Source: Candidatus Omnitrophota bacterium
GTDB lineage: Bacteria > Omnitrophota > Gorgyraeia > Zapsychrales > Fredricksoniimonadaceae
Length of the DNA: 40,713 nt
NCBI GenBank assembly: GCA_903836515.1
Contig: CAILQW010000047.1
Location: forward strand, 1 to 40,713
Direction of reading: 5' to 3'
Below are positions 7,609 through 16,751 of this stretch, piece by piece (position 1 is the first letter of the stretch; each line of letters begins with the position of its first letter). Both the position numbers and the translations under genes were made by a program. The notes below the pieces were generated by a model. That model made no database searches. It had not been told where the DNA came from and worked only from the letters and a program-made list of their open reading frames with translations.

Positions 7609-7651
7609 GGGGGCCCAGGCGTTTTCAAGTCGCTTGGGCTCCCTTCTTTTT
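7609..7651 (+). terminator. Intrinsic terminator after glnN
   Basis: A 13-bp stem pairs 7609-7621 with 7631-7643 (two G-U pairs) around a 9-nt loop, followed by TTCTTTTT. It ends the glnN transcript 25 bp after its stop codon and separates it from nadE. Confidence 0.88.
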
Positions 7652-7662
7652 ACCGTGATGTT

Positions 7663-7694
7663 TTGATTGTCTTCATCAACAGGTATGCTATGAT
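7663..7694 (+). promoter_or_regulatory. Possible promoter of nadE (extended -10)
   Basis: TATGAT at 7689-7694 is preceded by TG one base upstream, an extended -10. A TTGATT at 7663-7668 is 20 bp away, longer than ideal. The start would lie within about 10 nt of the ATG at 7710, giving a very short leader. Confidence 0.35.
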
Positions 7695-7709
7695 TTGGTT
7701 CATCCGTAT

Positions 7710-9317
7710 ATGAAAAATCTACGCATCGCTTTGGCCCAGATTAATACCACTGTCGGCGACCTCGACGGCAATGCCGCCAAGGTGCTGGACTTTGCGCGTC
7801 GCGCGCGCGCGGCCGGCGCCCATCTGGTGGCGTTTCCTGAAATGGCCCTCACAGGGTATCCGCCGGAAGATCTTCTGCTTAAAGAACATTTTGTGGCCAA
7901 CAATATCAAGGCGTTGCGAAGAATCGCCAGGGCGGTGAAGGGGATTGCGGCGGTGGTGGGGTTCGTGGACCGCGGGCAAGACGGCAGCCTGTATAATGCC
8001 GCAGCTATTATTTCTGACGGGAAGGTGCAGTCTGTTTGCCGGAAGGCCGCGCTGCCCAATTACAGTGTTTTCGACGAGAAGAGATATTTTACCTCTGGTG
8101 GCCCCGGTGCCGTTTTTTCGTGTGCGGGGGTGCGGGTGGGGGTCACGATCTGCGAGGATATCTGGGTGGATGGCGGCCCGTACCTGGCCCAGGCTAGTAA
8201 CGGCGCGGGGCTCCTTATTAATATTTCCAGTTCGCCTTATGAAACAGGCAAGCGTGTCGAACGCTTCAAGCTGCTGCGCAAGCGGTGCCGGCAGACGGGG
8301 ACGCACATTGCGTATGTGAACCTTGTGGGCGGCCAGGATGAGCTTGTTTTTGACGGGGCGAGCATGGTGGTCGCTCCGTCGGGAAAGCTTGTGGCAGCGG
8401 CCAGCCAGTTCAGCGAGCAGCTTCTGGTGTGCGATATTCCCGGTGAGGGGGTGAAAGCGCCGCCCCTGGGGGAGATCGAAGAGATCTACGGGGCTCTGGT
8501 TCTGGGGACAAGAGATTATGTGCGCAAGAACGGGTTTCGCCGGGTTGTCATCGGACTCTCCGGCGGGATCGATTCGGCCCTTGTGGCGGCCATTGCCTGC
8601 GATGCGGTGGGCTGTGCCAATGTGGTGGGTATTTCCATGCCCACGCGTTTTAACGCCAAGGCCACGCAGGCCGATGCCCGGACGCTGGCAGAACGCCTGG
8701 GAATCGAATTCCACGAGATTCCGGTGGAACATGTTTTTCAGTCGTATCTTGAGACGCTGGCGCCTTGTTTCCAGGGGCAGCCTTTTGGCCTGGCCGAAGA
8801 AAACCTGCAGGCCCGCGTCAGGGGTAACGTCCTGATGGCGTTCTCGAACAAGTTCGGGTGGCTTGTTCTGACGACCGGGAACAAGAGCGAGATGGCCACC
8901 GGGTATTGCACGCTTTACGGGGATATGTCCGGCGGTTATGCGGTTATCAAGGACATCCTTAAAACCAGGGTTTATGAGCTGTGCGCGTATGTTAACCGCA
9001 AGGCGGGGTCCGAACTGATCCCGGCGTCCATTTTTACACGCGCACCTTCCGCAGAATTACGGGCCAACCAGAAAGACCAGGATTCCTTGCCGCCCTACCC
9101 CGTGCTAGATGAGCTTCTTGTTGAGTATGTCGAGCATCATGGCGCGTTTCAGGGCATGGCGCGCCGGCATGGCGAGGCCTTGGTGCGCAAGGTTGTGGCC
9201 CTGGTGGATAAAAGCGAATACAAGCGCCGGCAGGCGCCGCCAGGCGTCAAGATTTCTCGGCGGGCTTTTGGCAAGGACTGGCGGCTGCCGCTCACCAATC
9301 ATTACAAAACGTGCTAG
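7710..9317 (+). CDS. nadE: Glutamine-dependent NAD(+) synthetase
   Basis: The 535-residue two-domain enzyme amidates deamido-NAD to NAD using ammonia from glutamine. The N-terminal nitrilase-type glutaminase domain (about 1-250) has the triad Glu44 (FPEMALTGYPPEDLL), Lys112 (CRKAALPNY) and Cys148 (VTICEDIW). The C-terminal synthetase domain carries the ATP-pyrophosphatase loop GLSGGIDSALVAA and the stretch TTGNKSEMATGYCTLYGDMS. The ATG at 7710 matches the usual family N-terminus; a TTG at 7695 would add five residues. No Shine-Dalgarno sequence is visible, in line with a very short leader. The following glycosyltransferase starts 7 bp after the stop and is probably cotranscribed. It is one of five glutamine amidotransferases in this window. 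Confidence 0.95.
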   Translation: MKNLRIALAQINTTVGDLDGNAAKVLDFARRARAAGAHLVAFPEMALTGYPPEDLLLKEHFVANNIKALRRIARAVKGIAAVVGFVDRGQDGSLYNAAAIISDGKVQSVCRKAALPNYSVFDEKRYFTSGGPGAVFSCAGVRVGVTICEDIWVDGGPYLAQASNGAGLLINISSSPYETGKRVERFKLLRKRCRQTGTHIAYVNLVGGQDELVFDGASMVVAPSGKLVAAASQFSEQLLVCDIPGEGVKAPPLGEIEEIYGALVLGTRDYVRKNGFRRVVIGLSGGIDSALVAAIACDAVGCANVVGISMPTRFNAKATQADARTLAERLGIEFHEIPVEHVFQSYLETLAPCFQGQPFGLAEENLQARVRGNVLMAFSNKFGWLVLTTGNKSEMATGYCTLYGDMSGGYAVIKDILKTRVYELCAYVNRKAGSELIPASIFTRAPSAELRANQKDQDSLPPYPVLDELLVEYVEHHGAFQGMARRHGEALVRKVVALVDKSEYKRRQAPPGVKISRRAFGKDWRLPLTNHYKTC

Positions 9318-9324
9318 AGGTCCG

Positions 9325-10017
9325 ATGAAACTTTCCATCCTTGTTCCTGTTTATAATGAGGCAGAAACCATTGGGCCTGTGATCGAAGAAATCTTGCGGG
9401 TGCCGTTGCCTGAAGGCCTGACGCGCGAGGTTGTTGTTGTCGACGACGGGTCCACGGACCGGACAGCCGCGTGCCTGGAGCGTTTTGCCTCCGATGCGCG
9501 TGTGAGGGTTTTTCATCAGGCCCCCAACCAGGGCAAGACCGCGGCGCTCAAGCGTGCCATTGCCCAGGCGTCGGGAGATCTGATGCTGGTCCAGGATGCC
9601 GACCTGGAGTATAGCCCGTCGGATTATCCCAGGCTTCTGGCCCCGCTTTTGGATGGACGGGCTGAAGTGGTCTATGGCTCGCGGTTTTTGGGTAAGATCC
9701 GACGCATGGCGGGGATTAATCGCTGGGCCAATGTGATCTCCAACCTTACTTTCCGGTTGTTGTATGGCCGGCGCATTACGGATATCAATACCTGTTTCAA
9801 GCTCTTTCGTGCCCAGGATATCAGATCGGTTGTGATTGTTTCCGGACATTTTGCGTTTGAGACGGAAGTGACGGCGAAGCTGGTGAGAAAGGGGCTGCGG
9901 ATACTCGAGGTGCCTATTGCGTATGAAGCCCGCTCGGTGGCCCAGGGGAAAAAGATCAAATGGTCCACGGCCCTGGGCATGTATTGGGCTATTATCCGTT
10001 TCAGGTTCCGCGATTGA
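9325..10017 (+). CDS. Family 2 glycosyltransferase, dolichol/polyprenol-phosphate mannose synthase-like
   Basis: The 230-residue GT-A protein begins KLSILVPVYNEAETIGPVIE and has the nucleotide-binding motif VVVDDGSTD (about residues 33-41), the metal-binding QDADLEY, GSRFLG, and INTCFKLFR, all typical of DPM1-type enzymes that load a sugar on a polyprenyl phosphate carrier. There is no C-terminal membrane segment, so it is a soluble or peripheral cytoplasmic form. The ATG at 9325 follows AGAGG at 9316-9320, which overlaps the nadE stop codon; earlier in-frame starts would lie inside nadE. The product could supply lipid-linked sugar for a membrane GT-C enzyme such as the TMTC-like protein at 958-2748, but that link is only an inference. 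Sugar specificity is unknown. Confidence 0.85.
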   Translation: MKLSILVPVYNEAETIGPVIEEILRVPLPEGLTREVVVVDDGSTDRTAACLERFASDARVRVFHQAPNQGKTAALKRAIAQASGDLMLVQDADLEYSPSDYPRLLAPLLDGRAEVVYGSRFLGKIRRMAGINRWANVISNLTFRLLYGRRITDINTCFKLFRAQDIRSVVIVSGHFAFETEVTAKLVRKGLRILEVPIAYEARSVAQGKKIKWSTALGMYWAIIRFRFRD

Positions 10018-10028
10018 TCAGGATTTCA

Positions 10029-10065
10029 GGGCGGATGCCCTTGCGGTTTATGTCCGGCTTTTTTT
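10029..10065 (+). terminator. Weak intrinsic terminator before gltB
   Basis: A short GGGC-GGAT-GCCC hairpin (10029-10040) is followed by a bulged GCGG/CCGGC stem (10043-10058) and seven T residues (10059-10065). It lies between the glycosyltransferase and the gltB promoter. Confidence 0.4.
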
Positions 10066-10067
10066 AT

Positions 10068-10096
10068 TTGCATTTCAAAAGCATTACGGGTAAAAT
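10068..10096 (+). promoter_or_regulatory. Sigma70-type promoter of the gltB operon
   Basis: TTGCAT at 10068-10073, a 17-bp spacer, and TAAAAT at 10091-10096. The expected start near 10103 gives a leader of about 95 nt to the gltB ATG. Confidence 0.65.
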
Positions 10097-10113
10097 ATCG
10101 CTTCTTTAGCGTG

Positions 10114-10145
10114 GGAAGTCCTCCCGGTTTTGAACCGAACCTTCC
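10114..10145 (+). promoter_or_regulatory. Leader hairpin of gltB, function unknown
   Basis: An outer stem GGAAG (10114-10118) with CTTCC (10141-10145) encloses a CGGTT/AACCG stem (10125-10129 with 10133-10137). There is no T-run, so it is not a terminator. Read on the minus strand the same bases resemble a tRNA 3' end (T-arm with TTCAAAA loop, acceptor strand, CCA), but no tRNA body is present. Confidence 0.35.
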
Positions 10146-10197
10146 TGATACACAGAGATCTAACTACAACATCCTTAACGTGTTCCGGAGTCGTGCC

Positions 10198-13100
10198 ATG
10201 AGCATGGGATTGCCGCCCAAACAGGGCCTTTATGATCCGCAGTTTGAACATGATGCCTGCGGCGTTGGTTTTGTCGTTGACATCAAGGGACGCAAGTCGC
10301 ATGAGATCGTCCGTCAGGGGATCAAGATCCTTGAAAACTTGACCCACCGCGGGGCGTGTGGGTGCGACCCATTGACCGGAGATGGCGCGGGGATCATGGT
10401 TCAGATGCCTGATCAGTTCCTGCGCAAGGAGTGCGCGCGCCTGCATATAAGCCTGCCGCCGTCCGGCGATTATGGGTGCGGCATCGTGTTTTTGCCGACC
10501 GATCTTCAGGAGCGCAATGATGTTGAGGGCTGGACCGAGCATATCATTCACGAAGAGGGTCAGAAGTTTCTGGGTTGGCGTGAGGTTCCGCATGATAATG
10601 CCCGGATCGGGCATGTGGCGCGTTCCGCGGCGCCCGCCTTCAAGCAGATCTTTATCGGCAGGGGGGCAGATACGCCCGCCGGGAGTTTTGAGCGGAAGCT
10701 TTATGTTATCCGCAAGCGCATTTACAACAAGGTCCAGGAATCCCGTCTGAACCAGAAAAGTTTTTATTATTTCTGCAGTCTTTCCTCAAGGACGATGGTG
10801 TACAAGGGCCAGCTGATGGCCGAACAGGTGGACACCTTTTTCAATGACCTGCGCGACGCTGATTTTGTTTCCGCGCTGGCGTTGGTCCATTCCCGCTATA
10901 GCACCAATACTTTTCCGACCTGGGCGCTCGCGCATCCTTACCGCATGCTGGCGCACAACGGCGAAATCAACACCTTGCGTGGCAACATCAACTGGATGCG
11001 GGCCCGTGAAAAGCAGTTTGTCAGCGACGCTTTCGGGGATGATATCAAAAAGATCCTTCCTGTGGTTGAGCCCTTTGGTAGCGATTCCGCCACATTTGAT
11101 AATGCGCTTGAGCTTCTGGTGTTGGCCGGGCGCCCTTTGCCGCACGCGGTCATGATGCTGGTCCCTGAAGCCTGGGTCGGTCACGAGGATATGTCCGAGG
11201 AGAAAAAGGCCTTTTATGAATATCATGCGACCATGATGGAGCCGTGGGACGGCCCGGCGTGCATCGCCTTTACCGACGGGCGTTATATCGGCGCGGTCCT
11301 TGACCGCAACGGCCTGCGTCCGTCGAGGTATACCATTACCAAGGACGGTCTTGTGATCATGGCCTCCGAGACGGGCGTGCTGCCTGTCGAACCCGGGCGT
11401 GTGGCCAGGAAGTGGCGCCTGGAGCCGGGGAAAATGTTCCTCATTGATACCGAGGAAGGCCGCATCATCGACGACAAGGAGTTGAAGGGGTCTTATGCGG
11501 GCAAGCAGCCCTATGGCCGCTGGCTTAAGGAAAATATTGTAGACCTCAAGGATCTTCCTGAACCCCGCAAGGTTCAGGTCCTGAATGAAAAGACACTGCT
11601 CGAGCGTCAGCGCGTATTCGGGTATACCCAGGAAGATATTAAAGTTGTCCTGAAGCCCATGGTCGAGAACGGGGAAGAGGCGACGGGGTCCATGGGGGCA
11701 GATAATCCTGTGGCGGTTCTTTCAGGCCGCCCGCAGCTTCTTTATAATTATTTCAAACAGCTCTTCGCCCAGGTCACCAATCCTCCGGTGGATGCTATTC
11801 GTGAAGAGGTTGTGATGGCGGAAAATGTTTATCTGGGATCTGAAAGCAATATTCTGGCAGAAACACCGGATCACGCGCGGCGTTTGCGCCTGCCCAGGCC
11901 GATACTTTCCAACAAGGAGTTCGGGCAGGTGGCGCATGTCAGCACCACCTATCTTAGGGCGGTAACCATGCCGATCCTGTTTAAGAAGTCCGATGGCGTG
12001 GATGGTCTGGATAAAGCCATGGAAGAGCTGTTCATCCGCGCCGACAAGGCTGTGGCCGACGGATACAATATCCTCATCCTTTCTGATCGGGCCGCAGGCG
12101 AGAAGGATGTGCCGATCCCGGCACTGCTGGCATGCGCGGGGCTGCATCATCATTTGATCCGCCGCGGCACACGGACCAAAGTGTCGGTAGTCCTGGAAAC
12201 GGGTGAAGCCCGCGAAATGCATCATTTTGCCTGTCTTATTGGTTACGGCGCCAACGCCGTTAATCCCTATCTGGCCTTTGAGACGATCGAGGCGGAATTA
12301 AAGACCGGTCATTATACCCCCGGCCTTGACCTTGAGCATGCTGTCAAGAATTACATCAAGTCCATCCGCAAGGGGCTTTTCAAGATCATTTCCAAGATGG
12401 GCATTTCCACGGTACAGTCGTACTGCGGGGCCCAGATATTCGAAGCGGTTGGTGTGGGCGAGACGCTGATTGCTAAATATTTTACCGCGACACCTTCGCG
12501 TATCGGCGGGATCGATGTCAGGACAGTGGCCGAGGAGTCTCTTCGGCGGCATGCCCAGGCTTATCCGCAGATCCCTCATGTCAACGAATTGCTCGATGAG
12601 GGTGGCTGGTATCACTGGCGCAAGGACGGCGAATTCCATCAGATCAATCCCGAGATCATTGCCACGTTGCAGCAGGCGGTGCGTGCCGGGGATTATCAAC
12701 TGTACAAGAAATATGCCAGGCTGGCCAACGGGGAAGATCGTTCGGCCGCGAATATTCGCGGGTTGATGCGTTTCAGGAAGGGAGCTGCGCCCGTTTCTTT
12801 GTCAGAAGTGGAATCTGCCCGCGATATCGTCAGGCGTTTTGCGACGGGGGCCATGAGTTACGGGTCTATTTCCAAGGAAGCGCATGAGACTCTGGGGATC
12901 GCCATGAACCGCCTGGGAGGCTTTTCCAATACGGGTGAAGGCGGCGAGGACCCTGCGCGGTTCAGGCCTGAGTCCGGCGGTGACAGCAAACGCAGCCGCA
13001 TCAAGCAGGTGGCCCAGGGTCGTTTTGGTGTGAATATCGAATATCTGGTCAATGCCGACCAGATGCAGATCAAGATGGCACAGGGAGCCAAGCCCGGGGA

Positions 13101-14721
13101 GGGCGGCCAGCTTCCGGCGCATAAGGTGACCAAGGAGATCGCCGGCACCCGCGGAACAACGCCCGGCGTTCAGCTTATTTCTCCGCCACCGCATCATGAT
13201 ATTTATTCCATTGAGGATCTTGCCCAGCTGATCCATGATTTGAAGAATGCCAATCCCAGGGCGGATGTCAGCGTCAAGCTGGTTTCCGAGATTGGTGTGG
13301 GTACGATCGCCGCGGGTGTTTCCAAGGGTAAATCGGACCATGTGCTTATTTCCGGTTACGAAGGCGGCACAGGTGCTTCTCCGCAGACATCCATCAAGCA
13401 TGCGGGCCTCCCCATGGAGCTTGGTCTTGCCGAGACCCAGCAGGTTCTTGTCATGAACGACTTGCGCGGGCGCATCCGGGTTCAGACCGACGGGACCCTG
13501 AAGACCGGGCGCGATGTGGTCCTCACCGCCATGCTGGGGGCTGATGAATTCGGTTTTTCCACGATCGCGCTTGTCTGCCTTGGGTGTGTCATGCTGCGTA
13601 AATGTCATCTGGATGCCTGCTCGGTCGGGATTGCGACACAGGATCCGGCGCTGCGCAAGAATTTCCGCGGCAAACCCGAGTATGTAGTGAACTTTTTCAT
13701 GTTTGTGGCTGAAGAGGTGCGGGAAATCATGGCCGAGCTGGGCGTCAGGAAATTCGAAGATATGATCGGCCGTGTCGATATGCTCGAACCGGTGGATGTC
13801 ATTCATCACTGGAAACTTAAAGGCATCGACCTGACCAATATCCTGCACCGGCCGGATGTGCCGGCGCACGTGCCGGTGCGTCATTGCATGAAACAGGATC
13901 ATGGCCTGGAGAAGGCGCTCGATAATGTGCTCCTGGCTCAATGCCAGGACGCCATCGCGAAGAAAACACCTGTCGCATTGGCTTCGCCGATCAGCAATGT
14001 CAACCGCACGGTCGGCACCATGCTGAGCTCTACGATCGCGCGCCAATACGGGATGGCCGGGCTTCCCGAGGGGACCATTCATATCAAGTTCACGGGGTCG
14101 GCGGGCCAGAGTTTTGGCGCGTTCCTTTCCCGCGGCGTTTCTTTTGAGCTGGAGGGCGATTCTAACGACTACGTTGGCAAGGGCCTTTCCGGCGGGCGTA
14201 TTGCGGTGTACCCGTCGAAGCAGTCCGCGCTGGTGGCTGAGGACAATATCCTTGTGGGCAATGTTGTCCTGTACGGCGGTATTTGCGGAGAGGCTTATTT
14301 TCGCGGTGTGGCCGGCGAGCGTTTCGCGGTCCGTAATTCCGGCGTGACAGCGGTTGTGGAGGGGGTTGGCGACCATGGCTGTGAATATATGACCGGCGGG
14401 CGCGTAGTTGTGATCGGCCCCACCGGAAGGAATTTTGCGGCGGGAATGTCGGGCGGGATTGCGTATGTATGGGACAAGGACGCGACGTTCGCGCGGCACT
14501 GCAACATGGGGATGGTGGAACTTTTTCCGGTCAAGGAAGCCAAGGATGCAGCGGAGCTCCGGACCGTGATCGAGGCACATCTTAAATATACTCAGAGTGC
14601 TGTGGCCCGCAAGATCCTTGAACACTGGGATGTCGAACTTCCCCGGTTCGTCAAGGTTTATCCGAGGGATTACCGGCGTGTTATTGAAGAAGCTCAATCC
14701 GGATTGAATGCCAACGTCTGA
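10198..14721 (+). CDS. gltB: Glutamate synthase (NADPH) large subunit
   Basis: The 1507-residue subunit converts glutamine and 2-oxoglutarate to two glutamates. The amidotransferase nucleophile is Cys21 (EHDACGVGF), exposed after removal of a 20-residue propeptide. The class II glutaminase domain covers about 21-430. A central domain, the FMN/2-oxoglutarate synthase barrel (about 820-1190) and a C-terminal glycine-rich beta-helix (about 1240-1490) follow. Three cysteines that hold the 3Fe-4S cluster are visible as C1130-x5-C1136-x4-C1141. The start is the ATG at 10198 with GGAG at 10186-10189; an upstream extension to 10111 would translate the leader hairpin. gltD follows after 15 bp. With GSIII this forms the GS-GOGAT ammonium assimilation cycle. 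Confidence 0.97.
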   Translation: MSMGLPPKQGLYDPQFEHDACGVGFVVDIKGRKSHEIVRQGIKILENLTHRGACGCDPLTGDGAGIMVQMPDQFLRKECARLHISLPPSGDYGCGIVFLPTDLQERNDVEGWTEHIIHEEGQKFLGWREVPHDNARIGHVARSAAPAFKQIFIGRGADTPAGSFERKLYVIRKRIYNKVQESRLNQKSFYYFCSLSSRTMVYKGQLMAEQVDTFFNDLRDADFVSALALVHSRYSTNTFPTWALAHPYRMLAHNGEINTLRGNINWMRAREKQFVSDAFGDDIKKILPVVEPFGSDSATFDNALELLVLAGRPLPHAVMMLVPEAWVGHEDMSEEKKAFYEYHATMMEPWDGPACIAFTDGRYIGAVLDRNGLRPSRYTITKDGLVIMASETGVLPVEPGRVARKWRLEPGKMFLIDTEEGRIIDDKELKGSYAGKQPYGRWLKENIVDLKDLPEPRKVQVLNEKTLLERQRVFGYTQEDIKVVLKPMVENGEEATGSMGADNPVAVLSGRPQLLYNYFKQLFAQVTNPPVDAIREEVVMAENVYLGSESNILAETPDHARRLRLPRPILSNKEFGQVAHVSTTYLRAVTMPILFKKSDGVDGLDKAMEELFIRADKAVADGYNILILSDRAAGEKDVPIPALLACAGLHHHLIRRGTRTKVSVVLETGEAREMHHFACLIGYGANAVNPYLAFETIEAELKTGHYTPGLDLEHAVKNYIKSIRKGLFKIISKMGISTVQSYCGAQIFEAVGVGETLIAKYFTATPSRIGGIDVRTVAEESLRRHAQAYPQIPHVNELLDEGGWYHWRKDGEFHQINPEIIATLQQAVRAGDYQLYKKYARLANGEDRSAANIRGLMRFRKGAAPVSLSEVESARDIVRRFATGAMSYGSISKEAHETLGIAMNRLGGFSNTGEGGEDPARFRPESGGDSKRSRIKQVAQGRFGVNIEYLVNADQMQIKMAQGAKPGEGGQLPAHKVTKEIAGTRGTTPGVQLISPPPHHDIYSIEDLAQLIHDLKNANPRADVSVKLVSEIGVGTIAAGVSKGKSDHVLISGYEGGTGASPQTSIKHAGLPMELGLAETQQVLVMNDLRGRIRVQTDGTLKTGRDVVLTAMLGADEFGFSTIALVCLGCVMLRKCHLDACSVGIATQDPALRKNFRGKPEYVVNFFMFVAEEVREIMAELGVRKFEDMIGRVDMLEPVDVIHHWKLKGIDLTNILHRPDVPAHVPVRHCMKQDHGLEKALDNVLLAQCQDAIAKKTPVALASPISNVNRTVGTMLSSTIARQYGMAGLPEGTIHIKFTGSAGQSFGAFLSRGVSFELEGDSNDYVGKGLSGGRIAVYPSKQSALVAEDNILVGNVVLYGGICGEAYFRGVAGERFAVRNSGVTAVVEGVGDHGCEYMTGGRVVVIGPTGRNFAAGMSGGIAYVWDKDATFARHCNMGMVELFPVKEAKDAAELRTVIEAHLKYTQSAVARKILEHWDVELPRFVKVYPRDYRRVIEEAQSGLNANV

Positions 14722-14736
14722 AAAGGTCGGGAACAT

Positions 14737-16182
14737 ATGGGTGAGGTCAAAGGTTTTTTAAAGTATAACCGTGAAGAATATACCAAGCAGTCCGTTGAGG
14801 CGCGCCTGGCCCACTGGGATGAGTTTACCGAGCTTCCGGCGGAAAAAGACATGCAGAAACAGGGGGCTCGCTGCATGGACTGCGGGATTCCTTTTTGCCA
14901 GTGGGGGTGCCCTGTCGGCAATATTATTCCATCCTGGAACGATTTGGTTTTCAAGGGGCAGTGGAAGGATGCGCTGGAGCGCTTGCATAAGACGAATAAT
15001 TTTCCTGAATTCACCGGGCGTGTGTGTCCCGCTCCCTGCGAAAATTCATGCACCCTGTCGATCAACGCGCCGGCTGTCACCATCAAGAATATTGAGCTGG
15101 CGATCATCGAGCGTGCTTATGCCGATGGGGCGCTCAAGGCCGAGCCGCCCAAGAGCCGTCTGGGGCTCAAGGTTGCGGTCGTCGGGTCCGGCCCGTCCGG
15201 GCTGGCGTGTGCCGATCAGTTGAACAAAAAAGGGTATAAGGTTACCGTTTACGAGAAGAATGAATATGTGGGCGGCATCCTGACGCTGGGGATTCCTAAT
15301 TATAAACTTGAAAAAGGGGTTGTTTCCCGGCGTGTCCAGCGGATGGAACATGAAGGTGTCGTGTTCAAGACCGATGCCCATGTGGGTGTCAACGTCGATC
15401 CTGGGGAATTGAAAAAACAGCATGATGCCGTTGTCTTGTGCGGCGGCGCTGAACAGCCGCGGGATATCCAGGTGCCTGGCCGCGAACTGAAGGGGATCTA
15501 TTTCGCGATGGATTATCTGACCCAGCAGACCCGGCGGATCCTTGGCGGGAGGGTTGATCCCAGGGCCGAGATCAGCGCCAAGGGCAAGCGCGTGGTGGTC
15601 CTGGGTGGTGGTGACACGGGCGCCGATTGCGTGGGTACGGCCAATCGTCAGGGTGCGCTGTGGGTCAAGCAGTTTGAGCTTATGCCCAAACCGCCCCTCG
15701 AGCGCGCCGCCGACAACCCGTGGCCTCATTGGGCGTTTATTTATCGCACCGCCACCTCGCATGAGGAGGGGTGTGAGCGTGATTACGGGATTGCCACACA
15801 GCGGTTTACAGGCGAAGGCGGGCAGCTGAAGACACTGCATGCGGTGCGCCTGGACTGGTCCGAAAAAGATCCGGCCACAGGCCGTCCCCGGATGAAGGAG
15901 ATTTCCGGTTCAGGGTTCGAGGTTGAGTGCGATCTGGTATTTCTGGCCTTGGGTTTTCTGGGGCCCGTAAAGGCCGGGCTGCTTGAAAAATTCGGTGTTG
16001 AACTGGATGCCCGCGGGAATGTGAAGGCTGATACCAACAAGATGACAACCTTGCCTGGTGTTTTTACGGCGGGTGATATGACCCGCGGCCAGTCTCTGGT
16101 CGTGTGGGCGATTCATGAAGGCCGTGCGGCTGCGGAAGGCGTGCATGCCTGGCTGGCACAGTCTAACAAGCAGGAGAGATAA
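14737..16182 (+). CDS. gltD: Glutamate synthase small subunit
   Basis: The 481-residue flavoprotein passes electrons from NADPH through FAD and 4Fe-4S clusters to GltB. N-terminal cluster-binding cysteines appear in CMDCGIPFCQWGCPVGN and RVCPAPCENSC. The FAD-binding loop is VVGSGPSGLACADQ (about residue 147 onward) and the NADPH-binding loop is VVLGGGDTGADCVG. The C-terminal segment VFTAGDMTRGQSLVVWAI is typical of GltD. Length matches the family. It follows gltB after 15 bp, and its TAA overlaps the ATG of the next gene (TAATG), so translation is likely coupled. Confidence 0.97.
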   Translation: MGEVKGFLKYNREEYTKQSVEARLAHWDEFTELPAEKDMQKQGARCMDCGIPFCQWGCPVGNIIPSWNDLVFKGQWKDALERLHKTNNFPEFTGRVCPAPCENSCTLSINAPAVTIKNIELAIIERAYADGALKAEPPKSRLGLKVAVVGSGPSGLACADQLNKKGYKVTVYEKNEYVGGILTLGIPNYKLEKGVVSRRVQRMEHEGVVFKTDAHVGVNVDPGELKKQHDAVVLCGGAEQPRDIQVPGRELKGIYFAMDYLTQQTRRILGGRVDPRAEISAKGKRVVVLGGGDTGADCVGTANRQGALWVKQFELMPKPPLERAADNPWPHWAFIYRTATSHEEGCERDYGIATQRFTGEGGQLKTLHAVRLDWSEKDPATGRPRMKEISGSGFEVECDLVFLALGFLGPVKAGLLEKFGVELDARGNVKADTNKMTTLPGVFTAGDMTRGQSLVVWAIHEGRAAAEGVHAWLAQSNKQER

Positions 16183-16733
16183 TGAAAAAAATTCTTGGGA
16201 TGACGGGGTTGCTGTTGGTCGCCGGAGGCGTTTTTCTGTTGGCGGGGTGTGCGAAGCACGAGGCTCCGGCATCTTCCGTGGCGGAACAGGCGCGCCAGGA
16301 GCTGCGCGATGGCGTTGTGTTCCTCAAACAGGGGGATGCGGTCAAGGCGGTCCAGAGTTTTGCGGCGGCCATTAAGACATCGCCGGATTATTTTGAAGCG
16401 TATTACATGCTGGCGGAAACGTTTATTCATTTGAAACAGTTTGACCAGGCACAGGCTGTTCTGACCGCCGCCACCGGTCGTTTTCCCGAAAATCCGGTGG
16501 CCTATTATCTGCTGGGGATCGCTCATGAGGGGGCTGGGGAGCTAATGCCCGCGATTGTTTCAGCCCGTAAAAGTGTCGATCTTTTCCAGGCCAAGAAAGA
16601 TGACGAGGGTGTCAAGCGTGCCATGGTTCTTTTGGGGGCCCTGGTCCAGCTGGCCAAGAAGGATTCCGAATCCAAGATGGTTGAAGATGCGGCCCAGGGT
16701 GCGGCCAAGGCGGTCGTTACCGCCACGCCCTAA
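16182..16733 (+). CDS. TPR-repeat lipoprotein
   Basis: The 183-residue protein has a lipoprotein signal peptide ending FLLAGC, with Cys23 lipidated. It has about three TPR-like helical pairs (for example GVVFLKQGDAVKAVQSF, YYMLAETFIHLKQFDQAQAV and YYLLGIAHEGAGELMPA). TPR lipoproteins act as periplasmic scaffolds or assembly factors; no specific family is recognised. AGGAGA at 16172-16177 precedes the ATG, which overlaps the gltD stop codon by one base. It thus ends the gltBD transcript in frame with lnt 18 bp downstream; Lnt would complete its N-acylation. Nothing links it directly to nitrogen. Confidence 0.8.
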   Translation: MKKILGMTGLLLVAGGVFLLAGCAKHEAPASSVAEQARQELRDGVVFLKQGDAVKAVQSFAAAIKTSPDYFEAYYMLAETFIHLKQFDQAQAVLTAATGRFPENPVAYYLLGIAHEGAGELMPAIVSARKSVDLFQAKKDDEGVKRAMVLLGALVQLAKKDSESKMVEDAAQGAAKAVVTATP

Positions 16734-16751
16734 GGCGCCGGCGTCAGGCCC

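Noticed and set aside
12802-14736. Long minus-strand frame (644 codons) opposite gltB
   Set aside because: Composition is that of an antisense shadow of a GC-biased gene (His/Arg-rich), with no recognisable domain.
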